A program made the translations under genes and the position numbers. This document shows positions 10,401 through 25,200 of a stretch of 64,000 nucleotides of DNA, one piece after another (positions within the stretch are counted from its first letter, which is position 1; every line of letters begins with the position of its first letter). Under the pieces are notes generated by a model. The model searched no databases. It saw only the letters and a program-made list of their open reading frames with translations, and was not told the origin of the DNA. Source of the DNA: Oreohelix idahoensis (taxonomy: Eukaryota; Mollusca; Gastropoda; Stylommatophora; Oreohelicidae); assembly GCA_024509875.1 (NCBI GenBank), contig JAMPIV010017823.1, forward strand, positions 233,501-297,500, given 5' to 3'.

Positions 10401-13400
10401 ATAATATTCTGTGTCTGCCCTACATAACTAGAAAAAAGTTTCTTTGCATAAACTTCGCTGCTTTATTTTTCAATAAAAAAGTCCACACAGACTGCAGGAG
10501 GTCCACGAATGCAGACACACTCACTTCTTTTTTACAGTGTAAGATTAACATTGATACATGCTGTGCAGACTTTAAGCCCACAAATGCAAAGTGCTAAAAG
10601 TGCATGTGTTGATTATAATACAAAACACTGCTTCGAAAGAATAGTACCTCGCGATCACTAAGTTTTTTTATATGTAAAGAACAGCATGAGACTATTAGCA
10701 TGTTTTATACCACACTAATTCAAATGCTAATAGATTTGTATATGTCATTTCTCGTTTTAAAACTGTATTGTGTATAATTTATTAATATATGGATTTTTGG
10801 GTGTTTGTAAGGATTTTTTTGGTCCGGCGTACAGATTTTTGTCTCAGGAAAGAAACAGCATGTAATATAACTATCTTGACATGTACATGTTTTAAATACC
10901 ACACTTTTAATTCAAATGCTTGTGTAGATGACGAGGTTAATGATTATATACATATCATCATTTAACATTATAGCTAAACCAGGGTCATTTCAGTGACACC
11001 TCCCCGTTTACAAACTGTATGTGTATACACACTGAGCATTACACATATTATCCTTTCTCATGAAACATTTCGTTGGAAATGTTTGCAACATTTTTTTTTT
11101 CAACAAAAAGGGGGGATGTAATATTGAATACATTGGATACGAACCACACATTGGTGACATGTACGATATTCTGTAAATAAACATGGCTACGAATTGAACA
11201 TGCTTTTACTGAGTCCCTTCTGAAACGTGTGTGCTTGTGTAGATGACGAGGTAATGATTATATACATACATCATAACATTACAGTTGACAGGTATGGGTT
11301 ACTCACTTAGATATGCATGGAGGCATATCTGGAGTCATCCTTATATGACCCAGCTATGCGCAATGCTCTAATATACATATGTGGAAGTGACCCTCTGTCT
11401 GTGAGGCTAAAATTACAACCTCATTGATTCTTGAAATCATCCACACACTTCCAGGGATTCCCCCTGTGGTAAAACCTATTGAGAAACCAGCATTGCACTC
11501 TAAGCTTGGAGAAGTCACTTGAGCCCCAGATGTGACGCTTTGGCTTTGACCTGGTTGACTGCATACAGGAGGATCCTGACTATGGAGATCAGTGATAGGC
11601 AGGGGAAGCTGAGAAGTGGCACTGTGCAGGACGTGACAATTCCTTGGCAGAGCCCAGAACCAGAGTACAGCATTTTAGCTCTGCATAGTTGGAGAGCCCC
11701 CTTGGTTGGCGAGGAATGTACAGTATGCCACATTCTTCTTACTCCAGCTTGAGACCAGATGTGACGATCTTTTAAATGCAAGCCAAGCTAGAGAAACTGC
11801 CGCTCATGACTTCAACTCATCATGTTTCGGAATGGCAAAAAAGCCACAGGAAAAGCCTAGATCTACAGGGTATATAATACCAAGGAGTCTTCAACTTGGT
11901 ATTGGCTGCAAAAGAGCAAGAAGCTCAGCAGCCCTAGTTAAACAACAACAACAGCTCACTTAGATAAAAACATAGGTAATGAAAGTTTTTTACTAGTCAT
12001 TAGAAAGTAACAAATGAGGAAAGCGAGTTACAGTTTGTATGTTTAATGCAGAAAAGATAAGAGAAGGACAGACAGAGAAAATTGTCTGGGTAATTACGAT
12101 ATGACATGGGTAGGAAATATAAACAGAACTTATTACAGACACTGGGGATCATGGGAAGCTAATGTTAGCCCCACACATCACATAAAATTATTTTCAGCCA
12201 CTTGAGAAACAGACAAATCAGATATATTCAGTGCAGTTCCAAAAATACAATCCCTGTGTCGTTCCTAGGGCTGAAAAGACAACAAAAGGATAGGACTACT
12301 GCACCCTCAAGTAGTACAAGGTGACTAAATATGAGTTTGTGCATGGGGCCAGCACATTCATCTTGTAAAACAAGTTGTCACAGAAACCACTGCTGGAAGA
12401 ACCATGTGCATGCTGGGTGCTGGCTTCCTGTGAGGGGACCAGCTACAGTGATGGCTCCTTGCTCCATAAGGAGTGCAGAGAAATATGATGATGATTGTAA
12501 GAAATACAAAATAGGCCTTCAGTCAATTGTACAACTGAACAGTACACCGCAAACATGTTTTTACTCTTGTATAACTGGCTGTACATCTATTATATATACA
12601 TATTATTTCTCAGTAAAATGCTGATGTGCATTTACTTTTCATTAATTTTTGGACTAATGTTTGCCTTTTGTAAAATTATTCAAACTGGTTAAATTCTGAT
12701 CTGTACAACAGGCAACAATTCAGAAGCTCAAGCATTTTTGTCTCGGGGTGGCCAGACTATCATCAGAATGCGAGGCCTGCCATTCACATCGACCACTCAG
12801 CAAGTGGTAAGTGCAGAGCTGAATGTTATCTGAACAAAGCTAAATTCATTAGTTTTAGAATAGCCTGCTCTTTACATTTGTAACATAAAACAGAACTCAC
12901 CAGACTCAACAAGCACTTAAACAAATTTGACCCCTCACATGAGCCTAATTACTGCAACTGTACTTTTCCATACGTGACAGTTCAACACGTGCTGCTCATG
13001 TGCCTAGGTCTCACCACTCAAGAAAGAAAGCTACTGCTGGACTCTCCGACAATTAAACTCTTTATAGCACAACCCAACAACTACAGAATATATGTTAATT
13101 CTTCAGCTTGGCATATAAAGCTCAGCAGTACTAGTTAAATAGCAAGATAGAGTGAAGTAAAGGAAAGTAATTAAGTATCAGTAATATAAGGTGTGAACAA
13201 TCAGAATTATTTGAACATGCTAACACAGGTAAATTCAACTCAGTAAGGAGAGAAAAGAACTACCTTGATAAACTGACTGTGTGTTGTGGAAGAAAAATGA
13301 AGACTGGACTCATTCACCATTCCAGAGATTGTAGGAAAGTGATGAACCTTATCACAAACACCTTCTCAGTGAATTTTTCATTCATTTCCCTTTGGTTTCC

Positions 13401-16400
13401 CATGGAGCATAGGCCTTCAGCAAACTCATGCCATGTCCTCATGTCCTGTGCCATCAGCTCAAAGTGTTAATATCTTTTCAATTCCTATAATTTCTGTCTC
13501 CAGTTCTCTTCTCCATGTGTTTTTCTGGCTACCTCTACCTCTCTTACCCTGAGGATTCCAGAACAAAGACTGCCTGGTAATGCTACTGGCCGTTCTCCTC
13601 AGTGTGTGTACTGTCCATCTCCAGCATCTTCTTCTAATTTCTGGTTCCACTGGCACTTGTCTGGTTCCACTGGCACTTGTCTGGTTCCGCTGGCACTTGT
13701 CTGGTTCCACTGGCACTTGTCTGGTTCTTGTCACAAATTCCACATTGTTGATCTTGTATCATTTTAACCCTTCTTTTTTATGCAAGCACCCATTTATGAA
13801 AGTCTGTTAACTTCATAGTTGTTGTTTTCCATGTTTCACAGCCATACAGTAGGATTGCCTTGACATTAGAGTTGCAGATTCCTTTTTTTTTGTTGGACTT
13901 AATTTCTTTTAATTTCATATTTCACAGTGTAGTGAAGGCTCCTCTTCCCATTCGTATTCTTATTTTGATATCACTGTCTGTTCCTCCAGTTCTGTCTGTA
14001 TTTCTGCCAAGATATATAAGATTCTACATCTTGTATGGGCGTTTCTCAAGTGCAGTCTCGTGATCATTTCCTGCATTTATTTTCTTAATCTTTAACTTTT
14101 TCTTTTATGTTTTCAGAACTAGTTGCAGTGACTTCTTGTTAAGTATTTTCATTTTGTTTTGCATCTGATTACGGTTATGGGACAGCGCAGCTAGGTCACA
14201 TGCAAAATCCAAATCATCAAGCTATTTAGTCAGAGTACACTTTCTGTTGGCTGAAAGTATCATTGTTTTCATAAAACTTTCTATAGCCAGTAAGCTGAGA
14301 AATGTCGACAAGAGGCATCCCTGCCACACTCCAGAATTAATTATTAACTTTACCTTAATTACTTCTGTAGTGATAACAGTATGACAAACACTTACGCTGT
14401 ATTTTTCTTGGAGTCAGTAAATAAGGTGGCATTTAATTTTTCATGTTGATTTTTATTTCCTGTGTCCTTGATCTTCAACCACAGTTGTTCATTTATTTTT
14501 TCTCTGTTATTCACTTGGAGTTGCTGCATTTCAAAAGGTTAAACATTTGTAGACATATTGAAAGATCTTTTGCACACTCATTGCCATATAAGCTGAATTT
14601 CTAAACTCCAAACATGTAAGAGTTCAAGAGTCAGCAGTTTATATCTTTCACTAACACATGTTGCAGAATTATTTACATCCGTCATTTTCACAGGATGCAG
14701 AAATAAATCATATCTGTCATTCTCATCTGTTTCATGGTCTTCAATTATTCTGTCCTGTTGTTTGTACTTGTGTTTGATTATAGCGGATGATACAAGCCAT
14801 GTGTGTAGTTTGTATTGTGTTATGCAAATAATTTTTTTTCTTTCCATTTTGTATATGCCAAATAATTTTTAAGCAAAGCAGCACAAATGGCTTGCTATTC
14901 ATGGTGTTTAAAATTCTGAAAATGTAATAGTGTTTGGCATTTTGTAAAGTGACTGAGTAATATTAGATACATTAGTAATTTTTGCAGTTTTTAAAAATAA
15001 AAAAAATACAACAAACAGACTGCCCTTTTTTATTTCTCTTCTGGCACAAATTGTTATCTTCTCCAGCCAAATATTTTGCATTATCTGTTATAAATGTAGT
15101 TTTTATGAGTAATAAATTTTTGGTTTTGTCAGCCAACCATTCAGGTTTTAGAAAAATATGAATAATAAATCGATGTTTCTCTGTCTTATAAATTTTTTGA
15201 TCAGATTGCCTTTTTCACAAAATTTTTTTTTTTTGTCTTTCTTGTATGTGCTGCTTTCCCCTTGCCTTTCTGCTGGAGGCCTATAAAAAATAAATGTAGA
15301 AGTTTGAAATTATGTTGTGTGCATTCTTTGTTTGGTTATTTTATGTGGCAACATCCTAGAGCCGGCTAAAGCAACGTTTGATTGTTTTCAGCATTTTCCA
15401 ATTCTCAAATATGAAAAAAAAATCATATACGGAAGCATATTTAGAACATTGAAAGGTAAGTACAAGATTACACAGTAAAAATTCAACTTGGCCTGTGGTT
15501 CTTAATGTTTCGGTCTCATCGGGCTGCACATATTTTCATCCATTCGTATCGCAGAGTGAACTAGCGGGTGCGGGATGATGGTTTCTGGTCTGCATATAAT
15601 TACATATATTATCTCTTCTTTATGACACCTCAGGCTTCTTTATGCAAAGGAAATGGTATATTTTTTTTTACCCACAAGAAAAAAACAGATCAAACTATGG
15701 TATAATTTTATTGTTCTGTTATTTGTTTGTTTTAATAGTTCTGCGTTGGATATTTTTATTTGGTTCAGGTTTATATACATCTAAGTTGGGGTTCTGTATT
15801 TCTTTATTTGATATGTAGAGGAAACACTAAACCAGTGAAATTATATGAAAAATAGTATAATTATAAATTGATCACATCATTTGTGTATATATCTCATTTA
15901 TTTACAAAATTTCTAGTCTCACATTTTATGTCATAACGACTAAAGGTAGGTTAACATTGTCTGTTTATTTCATCCTGTGCTCTGTTGATTATGCAAATGA
16001 GACTTGGTGTGGGCATGGCTGCGGTTTTGGTAGGTGTTGTTTGAGATTAAATGGGTGTGGTCTCTCACTAATTGACTTGTTCATGCATCCTGTATGTGGA
16101 AGCTTGTGGATTTCTGCGTTGACATTTTATTGACTTGTAGACACTGTAGTCTGTCAGAACAAGCACATCTTGATGGGGTACAAGGAATAGCCAGTTTACA
16201 GTAGTGGTATTAGATTTATTGGTGGTGGATGAAAGGATCTTCTTCTGTGAACTGCTATTCAAACTGGCATAGGCAATCATGTCTCTCCACAACTTCTGGT
16301 TTGTGATGTTCTCAGTAAATTCTATTGTTGACATTTTCAAAGCTGTTTTTATTTTCCTTTAAAGCTTCAATTTTTTTTTCATTTTCTATCTTTATTTCTG

Positions 16401-19219
16401 CTTCTTCTTCTTCTTCCTTGTTCACCTTCAGAATTTTCACAGGAATGACTCCAATAAAGGCAGGAGTCAGCTCAAAGTCCCTCACATCTCCAAAAAGTTT
16501 TTGTGAAAAGAATTAGGTTGAAACTCCATTCATTGCTGTATGTTGGGTAGTAGCCTACTGCAGCAGATGTTTGTCTGCCAAGGGGCTGGTGCCACAGAAG
16601 CAGAGATCTGTTGTAACAATCCTGTACTTGTAGTATAGATGGTACCCCATTCTGTTGTGGCCAGTCTCTGTTTAAGAGCCTGTTGTTGTGCCTGTTTTGA
16701 CAGCCTGCTCTAATATCCTCACCATCATTACCATTCAGATCCCTGTGGAGCATAGGCCTTCAAGAAAGCCATGCCAAGCCCTCCTAACCTGTACCATCCA
16801 CTCAAGATCATTCCATGTTTTCCATTTTCCTTTCATTTCTGTCTGCTGTTCTGTTCATGTGTACTTTAGCCTCTTTAAACCTCTGCATCCTGGGGACTGC
16901 CCTGCAGTACTATAAGTTGGTTTCCTCTATACGTATCCCAACCATTGCCAGTGTTTTTTCTCATCTTTCGTTCTGTGTTGGCCTCGTCCACAACATCTTT
17001 ATTAGTCTGTTTAGCCATCCGTCATTGTTAACCTTCTTCTGCAAAACCAGACTGATGTGTCCTCAGTTAACCTTCTTTCTTGTTTATTCATTGCCTACAA
17101 TTTTTTTTTTTTATTATTATAGGGGGAATGATTAGACATTTAAAATCAAAATCACAAAGCAACATCATGAACGAGGATTTCAGTCAAGCTCCATCATTTT
17201 AAGCATCATGAGAAGCAGTCTTGTTTTGGTTCCTTGTGGCATTTTCAAGATATTTGTCTTCTCTTTACTTTTTTTACAATATCATTTTCCAGTGTAGTAG
17301 TATTTTCTGGTTGACTGACTGCCACCGTCAGCAATTTTAAATGGTAAGCATCAACATCATCCTCTTCATCATCCTTCAGCTTGCCAAGAAGCATATGCCT
17401 TCAACAAACATATGCCTTCAACAAACATATGCCTTCAACAAACGTATGCCTTCAACAAACGTATGCCTTCAACAAACGTATGCCGTCTTTCTGTCCTGTG
17501 CCATCCACGCAAGGTCTTTCTTTGTCATCGTCATCCCCTTCATGTCTTATCTCCTGTTCTATTTGTGTTCTTTGGTCATCCTTTACCTCTCGTACAACGG
17601 GGATTCCAGAACAAGGACTGCCTGGTCATGCTATCGATAGGCTTCCTGAATGTGTGTCCTATCCATCTCCAGTATCATCTTTTCTCTGCCCAAGTGGTGG
17701 TTTCGGTATCATGTTGTTTTACATACTGAGGCTGTCAGCTTCAAGCAAAATTCTCAGTTACATTTTTTAACATGCTTGGCCGGGTCGTCATCTTATTATT
17801 TTCTATTTTGCTCCTCAAGGAGCATGAGGGGACACCTGCTCTAAAACATTTCCGGCTCTCTTGCCATTATGGTTTCTGTAGCAGTTTTATTTTCATGATG
17901 AGGTTGACTGTCTCACGGACAACCTCGTATGAGTCATTTGTTACGACATGATTGTTGGCAGCTGAGATTTTATTCTTTCTCTGTCTCCTCAAAGACTTCC
18001 AGGAACCGTGAGTGGTGCTTTTAGTTTACAGTAGTCCTAGTCTTTATTGTCCAGTAATGGGCCATGGGGATCCACACATATGAGATGTATGTTATTACCA
18101 AGCACACGTAGCACACATAGCACACATACTAACCTGACCTCAGTTTTGTAGGAACCTACTGTGCATCCTTCAAAATATCAGTTTTTTACACTCCCAGAAA
18201 TCAACTACCTGGGGGGAAAAAAATTTTTTTTTAATCTGTTTGAAGTAAATGACTGCAGCGATGTTTTATATTTACTATACACTTTGATTTGCAAGAACAG
18301 CAATCTACTGCTATCTCTTTGAAGATCCTGTGGTATGGATTTGTCTATTCACTTGGAAAAGAATAAGTAATACACAAGATTTATATATAGATACTAAATT
18401 ATTATTTACATTACTACCTTAGTTTGACAGTGTTGTTAAAATTACATGTAGAGAGACCTGCCAGGTGTTGGGACAAAGAAGTATAGGTTTAAACTCACCT
18501 AGTATTCCATCTCATCCCTCTCCCCACAAAAAAAAAAAAATTTAGAATAATGACCCAGTAGATAATAAAAAGTAGGTGAATCGGAGGCAAGTGTAAGAGT
18601 GAAAGAAAGAAAGGATACCAGACAAAAAAAGAGTAAAAGAAATGATAGACGATCCATGGATTCAAAACATAATGCCGACCTGGATGACCTAAGAGTAACA
18701 CTCCACAAACTATGTCAGCAGTTCAAAAGAGTTGTGATACAGTGGATCTTATCTCACTGCAACATACCCGGAAATGAAGAGGATGACAGATTGGTAAAGG
18801 AAGGTGGAAAGCTACCTCAGCTTGACACAAGCATAACTTATGAATAGGCCAAGAGTTTTATCAAAAACAGATACAGGAGCAAGTGGGAAGCAAAGCTTCC
18901 AGGCCAACAAACAAATGATGGATATTACCAGCTTAGCAGAAGTGAACAAGTGGTAATCTTCAGACTTTGCACAGGCTACAACAGATTAAGATACTATCTA
19001 TTTAACAAGCAGAAGATAGTAACTGCTGATGAGTGTAACTGTGGCACCGATAAAAAGAAAGACTTTTAACCTCTCCCACCAGCATTTAAAATCATGGTGT
19101 CTCCGGGTTCAAAGGTATTTTTTCTGCATTCCCAATGAAAACTCTTGAGTTGGCTACTAAGATATATTCGTGAACTGCATGAGATAGGAACTCGATCTGT
19201 TCTTTGTAAGTTGTATGTG

Positions 19220-19296
<77 letters not shown>

Positions 19297-22200
19297 GATC
19301 GTTAGAGGGGTCTGTGTTACTAAAGTAGATCCCAAAAGCTCCTAGGCTGCCAACCCCTGGTTTAGCGTATATAAGAAAGAGTAAATGAAGAGAAAATTTA
19401 GGATTCCAATGTGAGGCGAAAATTATGGTTTGGATAATGTCAGAGAACAGTATAGTTTGGAAAATGTGAGAAGACAAATACCTTTGCAACATATGAACTC
19501 GTGTATATATACACACACACACACACAAGAAGACAAAGTAAGTGAGGAAAGAAATCAGGTTTTCTCCAATGAACTTGATGTGAAAATATTCATTCCTATC
19601 TGCCGGAGGAAAAATATTGGCTTTTCCACCATACTAATTCTCTCTGTGGTGCCAGGTTGGTGTACTAGCTTGTTATATGAAAAGTTACAGCTTTTAATAC
19701 TAATTCTGTATGATAATACATATGTTATGTTACTCATTTGAGATTCATACATAAACAGCACACATGCTTGGAGGACATGGTGCTTTGGGGGTCACAGATT
19801 GTTTATATTTCACACTCTGTTTTTATTATTTTACACTTTGGGAAGGAATCCCAAGTCCTATAATGAAATTTACCATGTTATCTCACCCAAAAAAATTTTT
19901 TTTTAACAATGCAAAACAGTTTGTAAAAATCTATACTTTGTTTTTAATCATGTATTTGTATGTGAGGCATTTTAGTTACTTGGAATTGTACACAATTAAA
20001 ATTTTTGAATTTTATTTTAAACAGATACTGTATAATTTGCTTATTTATCATTCATGCTTTTTGTTTTCCACCCACTTTATTTTCTTTTATTATAATTTTC
20101 AAATGGCATTTAACAATAAATTTAATTTGACAGTTTTCATTTAGAATAATTTATGATATACAATTCTTCGAGAGCACCCACAGCGAGGACATTTGATATG
20201 GATATGGCCGAGTTACTGAGGACAATTAATGATTGCCTGTTAGAGAATGACACTGCAATCAGTGAATCAACAGGGCTAAGATTGCTGGAATTTGGCATCA
20301 AATGTAAGACTAGCCGGGATGAATGTAAGTGAGGATGTCTGCGGCCTGTATACAGTCAGCACGCAACAGGAACAATTAGCATTCATACATTTCGACATTT
20401 GCTGTGGGAGATTGAGCACCCATCAGTTTGCCCGGAGTACAGTGTTGTCGATTCTGATCAATGATACTAATAACAATGATTCATTGTAACAGGCAAGTTC
20501 TTGTCTGGGTGTTCCTCTTTCAGACTCAAAAGACTGATCTTGACTGCAGTTAAACATTAATTTCATTTTGTAAGATCACACATATCCATGTGCTTTCAGC
20601 AGAATGAATCCTGTTTCATGCAATATAATAAGATCTTGAATTATTCATTGTTTGTGCTTTATATTTCAGTTGGAATTTTTTACACGTGAGCCAAATTCTT
20701 CTCAAGTTCTTGATGGAGAAGAAGGCATTTTATTTGTCCACTATCCTGATGGACGAAGCACAGGAGATGCTTTTGTCCTCTTTTCTTCTGAGGATGAATC
20801 TGCAAAGGCTTTGAAAAAACACAGAGAGATGATGGGTTCTCGATACATTGAGCTGTTTAAGAGCACAACAGCAGAAGTACAGCAGGTACGGAGAATTAGA
20901 ATTAAGATTGAAAGGTAAACAATTAATTGATAGTCATGCAGCTCATTCCCAACAGTTAAGCGGAGTATATTCCTTCTTTGAAAATTATTTTTTAGTTTGA
21001 TATTTTGAGTGGCTGAGTGGTTTGAGTGCTTGCATATTGAGGCAAAGGGGCCTGGTTCAAAACTAGTTCAAATTACAGCTGTAAAAATGAGTACCTTTTT
21101 TTTTTTAAAGACAAAGTATCCCGTTCAACCCTTGATGGGTTATAATTAGGATATATAATGTAGTAAATTCAAGATAATTAAATCTGATTTCCGATATAGT
21201 ATCTTCCCCCCCCACCAACTCAGTCCAAATACAGTATATCAAAACTGTAAAATTGTATGAATGTATGTGTGTGTGCCCTCCCCTTTCCAAAAAAAACAAA
21301 ACAATTAAAATAAAAAAACCAATACAAAAAAAGAAAATAAGTAAAGTGGCTTATAATGGCCCCTGTTATTTAACGAGGAGAAAAGGTTTGAGAAAGCTTG
21401 GGGGGCGTCCAGGATGACACCCAATCCACCAATTATCTGCCATCATCCATATGAGCACCCCACCAGACTACTACCCCTTATCCTCACACCATCATAACCA
21501 TTCAATGTCTGTGGGGCATAGAGTTGTTAGCCAGCATAACCTTTCATCTATCTGTAGGGCATAGAGCTGTTAGCCAGCACAACCTTTCATATGTCTGTGG
21601 GGCATAGAGTTGTTAGCCAGCATAACCTTTCATCTATCTGTATGGCATAGAGTAGTTAGCTAGCACAACCTTTCATCTGTCTGTAGTGCATAGAGCTGTT
21701 AGCCAGCACAACCTTTCATCTGTCTGTGGAGCATAGAGTAGTTAGCCAGCATAACCTTTCATCTGTCTGTGGAGCATAGAGTAGTTAGCCAGCATAACCT
21801 TTCACCTGTCTATAGAGCATAGAGTAGTTAGCCAGCATAACCTTTCAGCTGTCTGTGAGGCATAGAGTAGTTAGCCAGCATAACCTTTCATCTGTCTATG
21901 GAGCATAGAGTAGTTAGCCAGCATAACCTTTCATCTGTCTATGGAGCATAGAGTAGTTAGCCAGCATAACCTTTCAGCTGTCTGTGAGGCATAGAGTAGT
22001 TAGCCAGCATAACCTTTCAATGTCTGTGAGAACATAGAGTAGTTAGCCAGCATAACCTTTCATCTGTCTGTGAGGCATAGAGTAGTTAGCCAGCATAACC
22101 TTTCAATGTCTGTGAGAACATAGAGTAGTTAGCCAGCATAACCTTTCATCTGTCTATGGAGCATAGAGTAGTTAGCCAGCATAACCTTTCATCTGTCTAT

Positions 22201-25200
22201 GGAGCATAAAGTAGTTAGCCAGCATAACCTTTCATATGTCTATGGAGCATAGAGTAGTTAGCCAGCATAACCTTTCATCTGTCTATGGAGCATAGAGTAG
22301 TTAGCCAGCATAACCTTTCAATGTCTGTGAGAACATAGAGTAGTTAGCCAGCATAACCTTTCAATGTCTGTGAGAACATAGAGTAGTTAGCCAGCATAAC
22401 CTTTCATCTGTCTGTGAGGCATAGAGTAGTTAGCCAGCATAACCTTTCAGCTGTCTGTTGAGCATAAAGTAGTTAGCCAGCATAACCTTTCAGCTGTCTG
22501 TGAGAACATAAAGTAGTTAGCCAGCATAACCTTTCAGCTGTCTGTGGAGCATAGAGTAGTTAGCCAGCATAACCTTTCAGCTGTCTGTTGAGCATAAAGT
22601 AGTTAGCCAGCATAACCTTTCAGCTGTCTGTGAGAACATAAAGTAGTTAGCCAGCATAACCTTTCAGCTGTCTGTGGAGCATAGAGTAGTTAGCCAGCAT
22701 AACCTTTCACCTGTCTATAGAGCATAGAGTAGTTAGCCAGCATAACCTTTCACCTGTCTATAGAGCATAAGTCTTCAACAAAAATATCTCATCACCTTCC
22801 TGTCTTGTGCTGTCTTGTCCTGTCTTGTGCTGTCTTGTCCTGTCTTGTGCTGTCTTGTCCTGTCTTGTGCTGTCTTGTCCTGTCTTGTGCTGTCTTATGC
22901 TGTCTTGTCCTGTCTTGTGTTGTCTTGTGTTGTCTTGTCCTGTCTTGTGCTGTCCATTCTAGTTTTTCAGTGTTCTCTTATCCCCTTCATGTCTTTCTGC
23001 AGTTCTCTTTTATCACAGAGGCTTCAAGTAAATGTATTGGTAAAGTTCCACTGGTGTTTGTCTGGTTCTTTCTATCAGTTCTACATTAGTTCCACTGGTG
23101 TTTATCTGGTTCTTTCTATCAGTTCTACATTAGTTCCACTGGTGTTTATCTGGTTCTTTCTATCAGTTCTACATTAGTTCCACTGGTGTTTATCTGGTTT
23201 TTTCTATCAGTTCTACATTAGTTCCACTGGTGTTTATCTGGTTCTTTCTATCAGTTCTACATTAGTTCCACTGGTGTTTATCTGGTTCTTTCTATCAGTT
23301 CTACATTAGTTCCACTGGTGTTTATCTGGTTCTTTCTATCAGTTCTACATTAGTTCCACTGGTGTTTATCTGGTTCTTTCTATCAGTTATACATTAGTTC
23401 CACTGGTGTTTATCTGGTTCTTTCTATCAGTTTTACATTAGTTCCACTGGTGTTTATCTGGTTCTTTCTATCAGTTCTACATTAGTTCCACTGGTGTTTA
23501 TCTGGTTCTTTCTATCAGTTCTACATTAGTTCCACTGGTGTTTATGTGTTTTTTTTTCAGTCAGTTCTACATTAGTTCCACTGGTGTTTATCTGTTTTTT
23601 TTTTATCAGTTCTACATTAGTTCCACTGGTGTTTATCCAGTTCTTTCTATCAGTTCTACATTAGTTCCACTGGTGTTTATCTGGGTTTTTTTTCAGTCAG
23701 TTCTACATTAGTTCCACTGTTGTTTATCTGGTTCTTTCTATCAGTTCTACATTAGTTCCACTGGTGTTTATCCGGTTCTTTCTGTCAGTTCTACATTAGT
23801 TCCACTGGTGTTTATCTGTTTTTTTTTCAGTCAGTTCTACATTAGTTCCACTGTTGTTTATCTGGTTCTTTCTATCAGTTCAACATTAGTTCCACTGGTG
23901 TTTATCTGTTTTTTTTTTCAATCAGTTCTACATTAGTTCCACTGGTGTTTATCTGGTTTTTTTTTCAATCAGTTCTACTTTAGTTCCACTGGTGTTTAAC
24001 TGGTTCTTTCTATCAGTTCTACATTAGTTCCACTGGTGTTTATCTGTTTTATTTTCAATCAGTTCTGCATTAGTTCCACTGGTGTTTATCTGGTTCTTTC
24101 TATCAGTTCTACATTAGTTCCACTGATGTTTATCTGTTTTTTTTTTTCAATCAGTTCTACATTAGTTCCACTGTTGTTTATCTGGTTCTTTCTATCAGGT
24201 CTACATTAGTTCCACTGGTGTTTATCTGGTTTTTTTTTCAATCAGTTCTACATTAGTTCCACTGGTGTTTATCTGGTTCTTTCTATCAGTTCTACATTAG
24301 TTCCACTGGTGTTTATCTGGGTTTTTTTCAGTCAGTTCTACATTAGTTCCACTGTTGTTTATCTGGTTCTTTCTATCAGTTCTACATTAGTTCCACTGGT
24401 GTTTATCTGTTTTTTTTTCCAATCAGTTCTACATTAGTTCCACTGGTGTTTATCTGTTTTTTTTAATCAGTTCTACTTTAGTTCCACTAGTGTTTAACTG
24501 GTTCTTTCTATCAGTTCTACATTAGTTCCACTTGTGTTTATCTGTTTTATTTTCAGTTTGTTCTGCATTAGTTCCACTGGTGTTTATCTGGTTCTTTCTA
24601 TCAGTTCTACATTAGTTCCACTGATGTTTATCTGGGGTTTTTTTCAATCAGTTCTACTTTAGTTCCACTGGTGTTTAACTGGTTCTTTCTATCAGTTCTA
24701 CATTAGTTCCACTGGTGTTTATCTGTTTTATTTTCAGTCAGTTCTACATTAGTTCCACTGGTGTTTATCTGGTTCTTTCTATCAGTTCTACATTAGTTCC
24801 ACTGGTGTTTATCTAGTTCTTTCTATCAGTTCTACATTAGTTCCACTGGTGTTTATCTGGTTCTTTCTATCAGTTCTACATTAGTTCCACTGGTGTTTAT
24901 CTGGTTCTTTCTATCAGTTCTACATTAGTTCCACTGGTGTTTATCTGGTTCTTTCTATCAGTTCTACATTAGTTCCACTGGTGTTTATCTGGTTTTTTTT
25001 AATCAGTTCTACATTAGTTCCACTGGTGTTTATCTGTTTTTTTTTTCAATCAGTTCTACTTTAGTTCCACTGGTGTTTAACTGGTTCTTTCTATCAGTTC
25101 TACATTAGTTCCACTGGTGTTTATCTGGGTTTTTTTAGTCAGTTCTACATTAGTTCCACTGGTGTTTATCTGGTTCTTTCTATCAGTTCTACATTAGTTC

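Larger units (their letters stand above)
7828..12711 (+). other. ESRP intron (4.9 kb), repeat-filled
   Basis: Contains SINE S1 (7874-8303), family M copies (8335-8565, 8795-8985, 12285-12500), an AT-rich threefold repeat (9606-10500), a direct repeat pair (10919-10970 and 11228-11280) and family Q copy 2. 8986-9600 and 11956-12280 show no recognised feature. Confidence 0.8.
12807..20669 (+). other. ESRP intron (7.9 kb)
   Basis: Contains LINE fragments, LINE-A copies, a family M copy, a LINE-C RNase H fragment and a (TA)n run, all listed separately. 14346-16680, 18066-18600 and 19295-20669 show no recognised gene. Confidence 0.8.

Noticed and set aside
20196..20312. Exon-like stretch reading [20 protein letters not shown] upstream of the RRM2 exon
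   Set aside because: It has an AG before and a GTAAGA after, but splicing it in phase with the ESRP exons hits a stop. No family match, so I do not call it an exon.
22805..23177. Cys/Val/Leu-rich open frames
   Set aside because: Frames through the 10-bp expansion and the first 44-bp units; composition follows the repeat.
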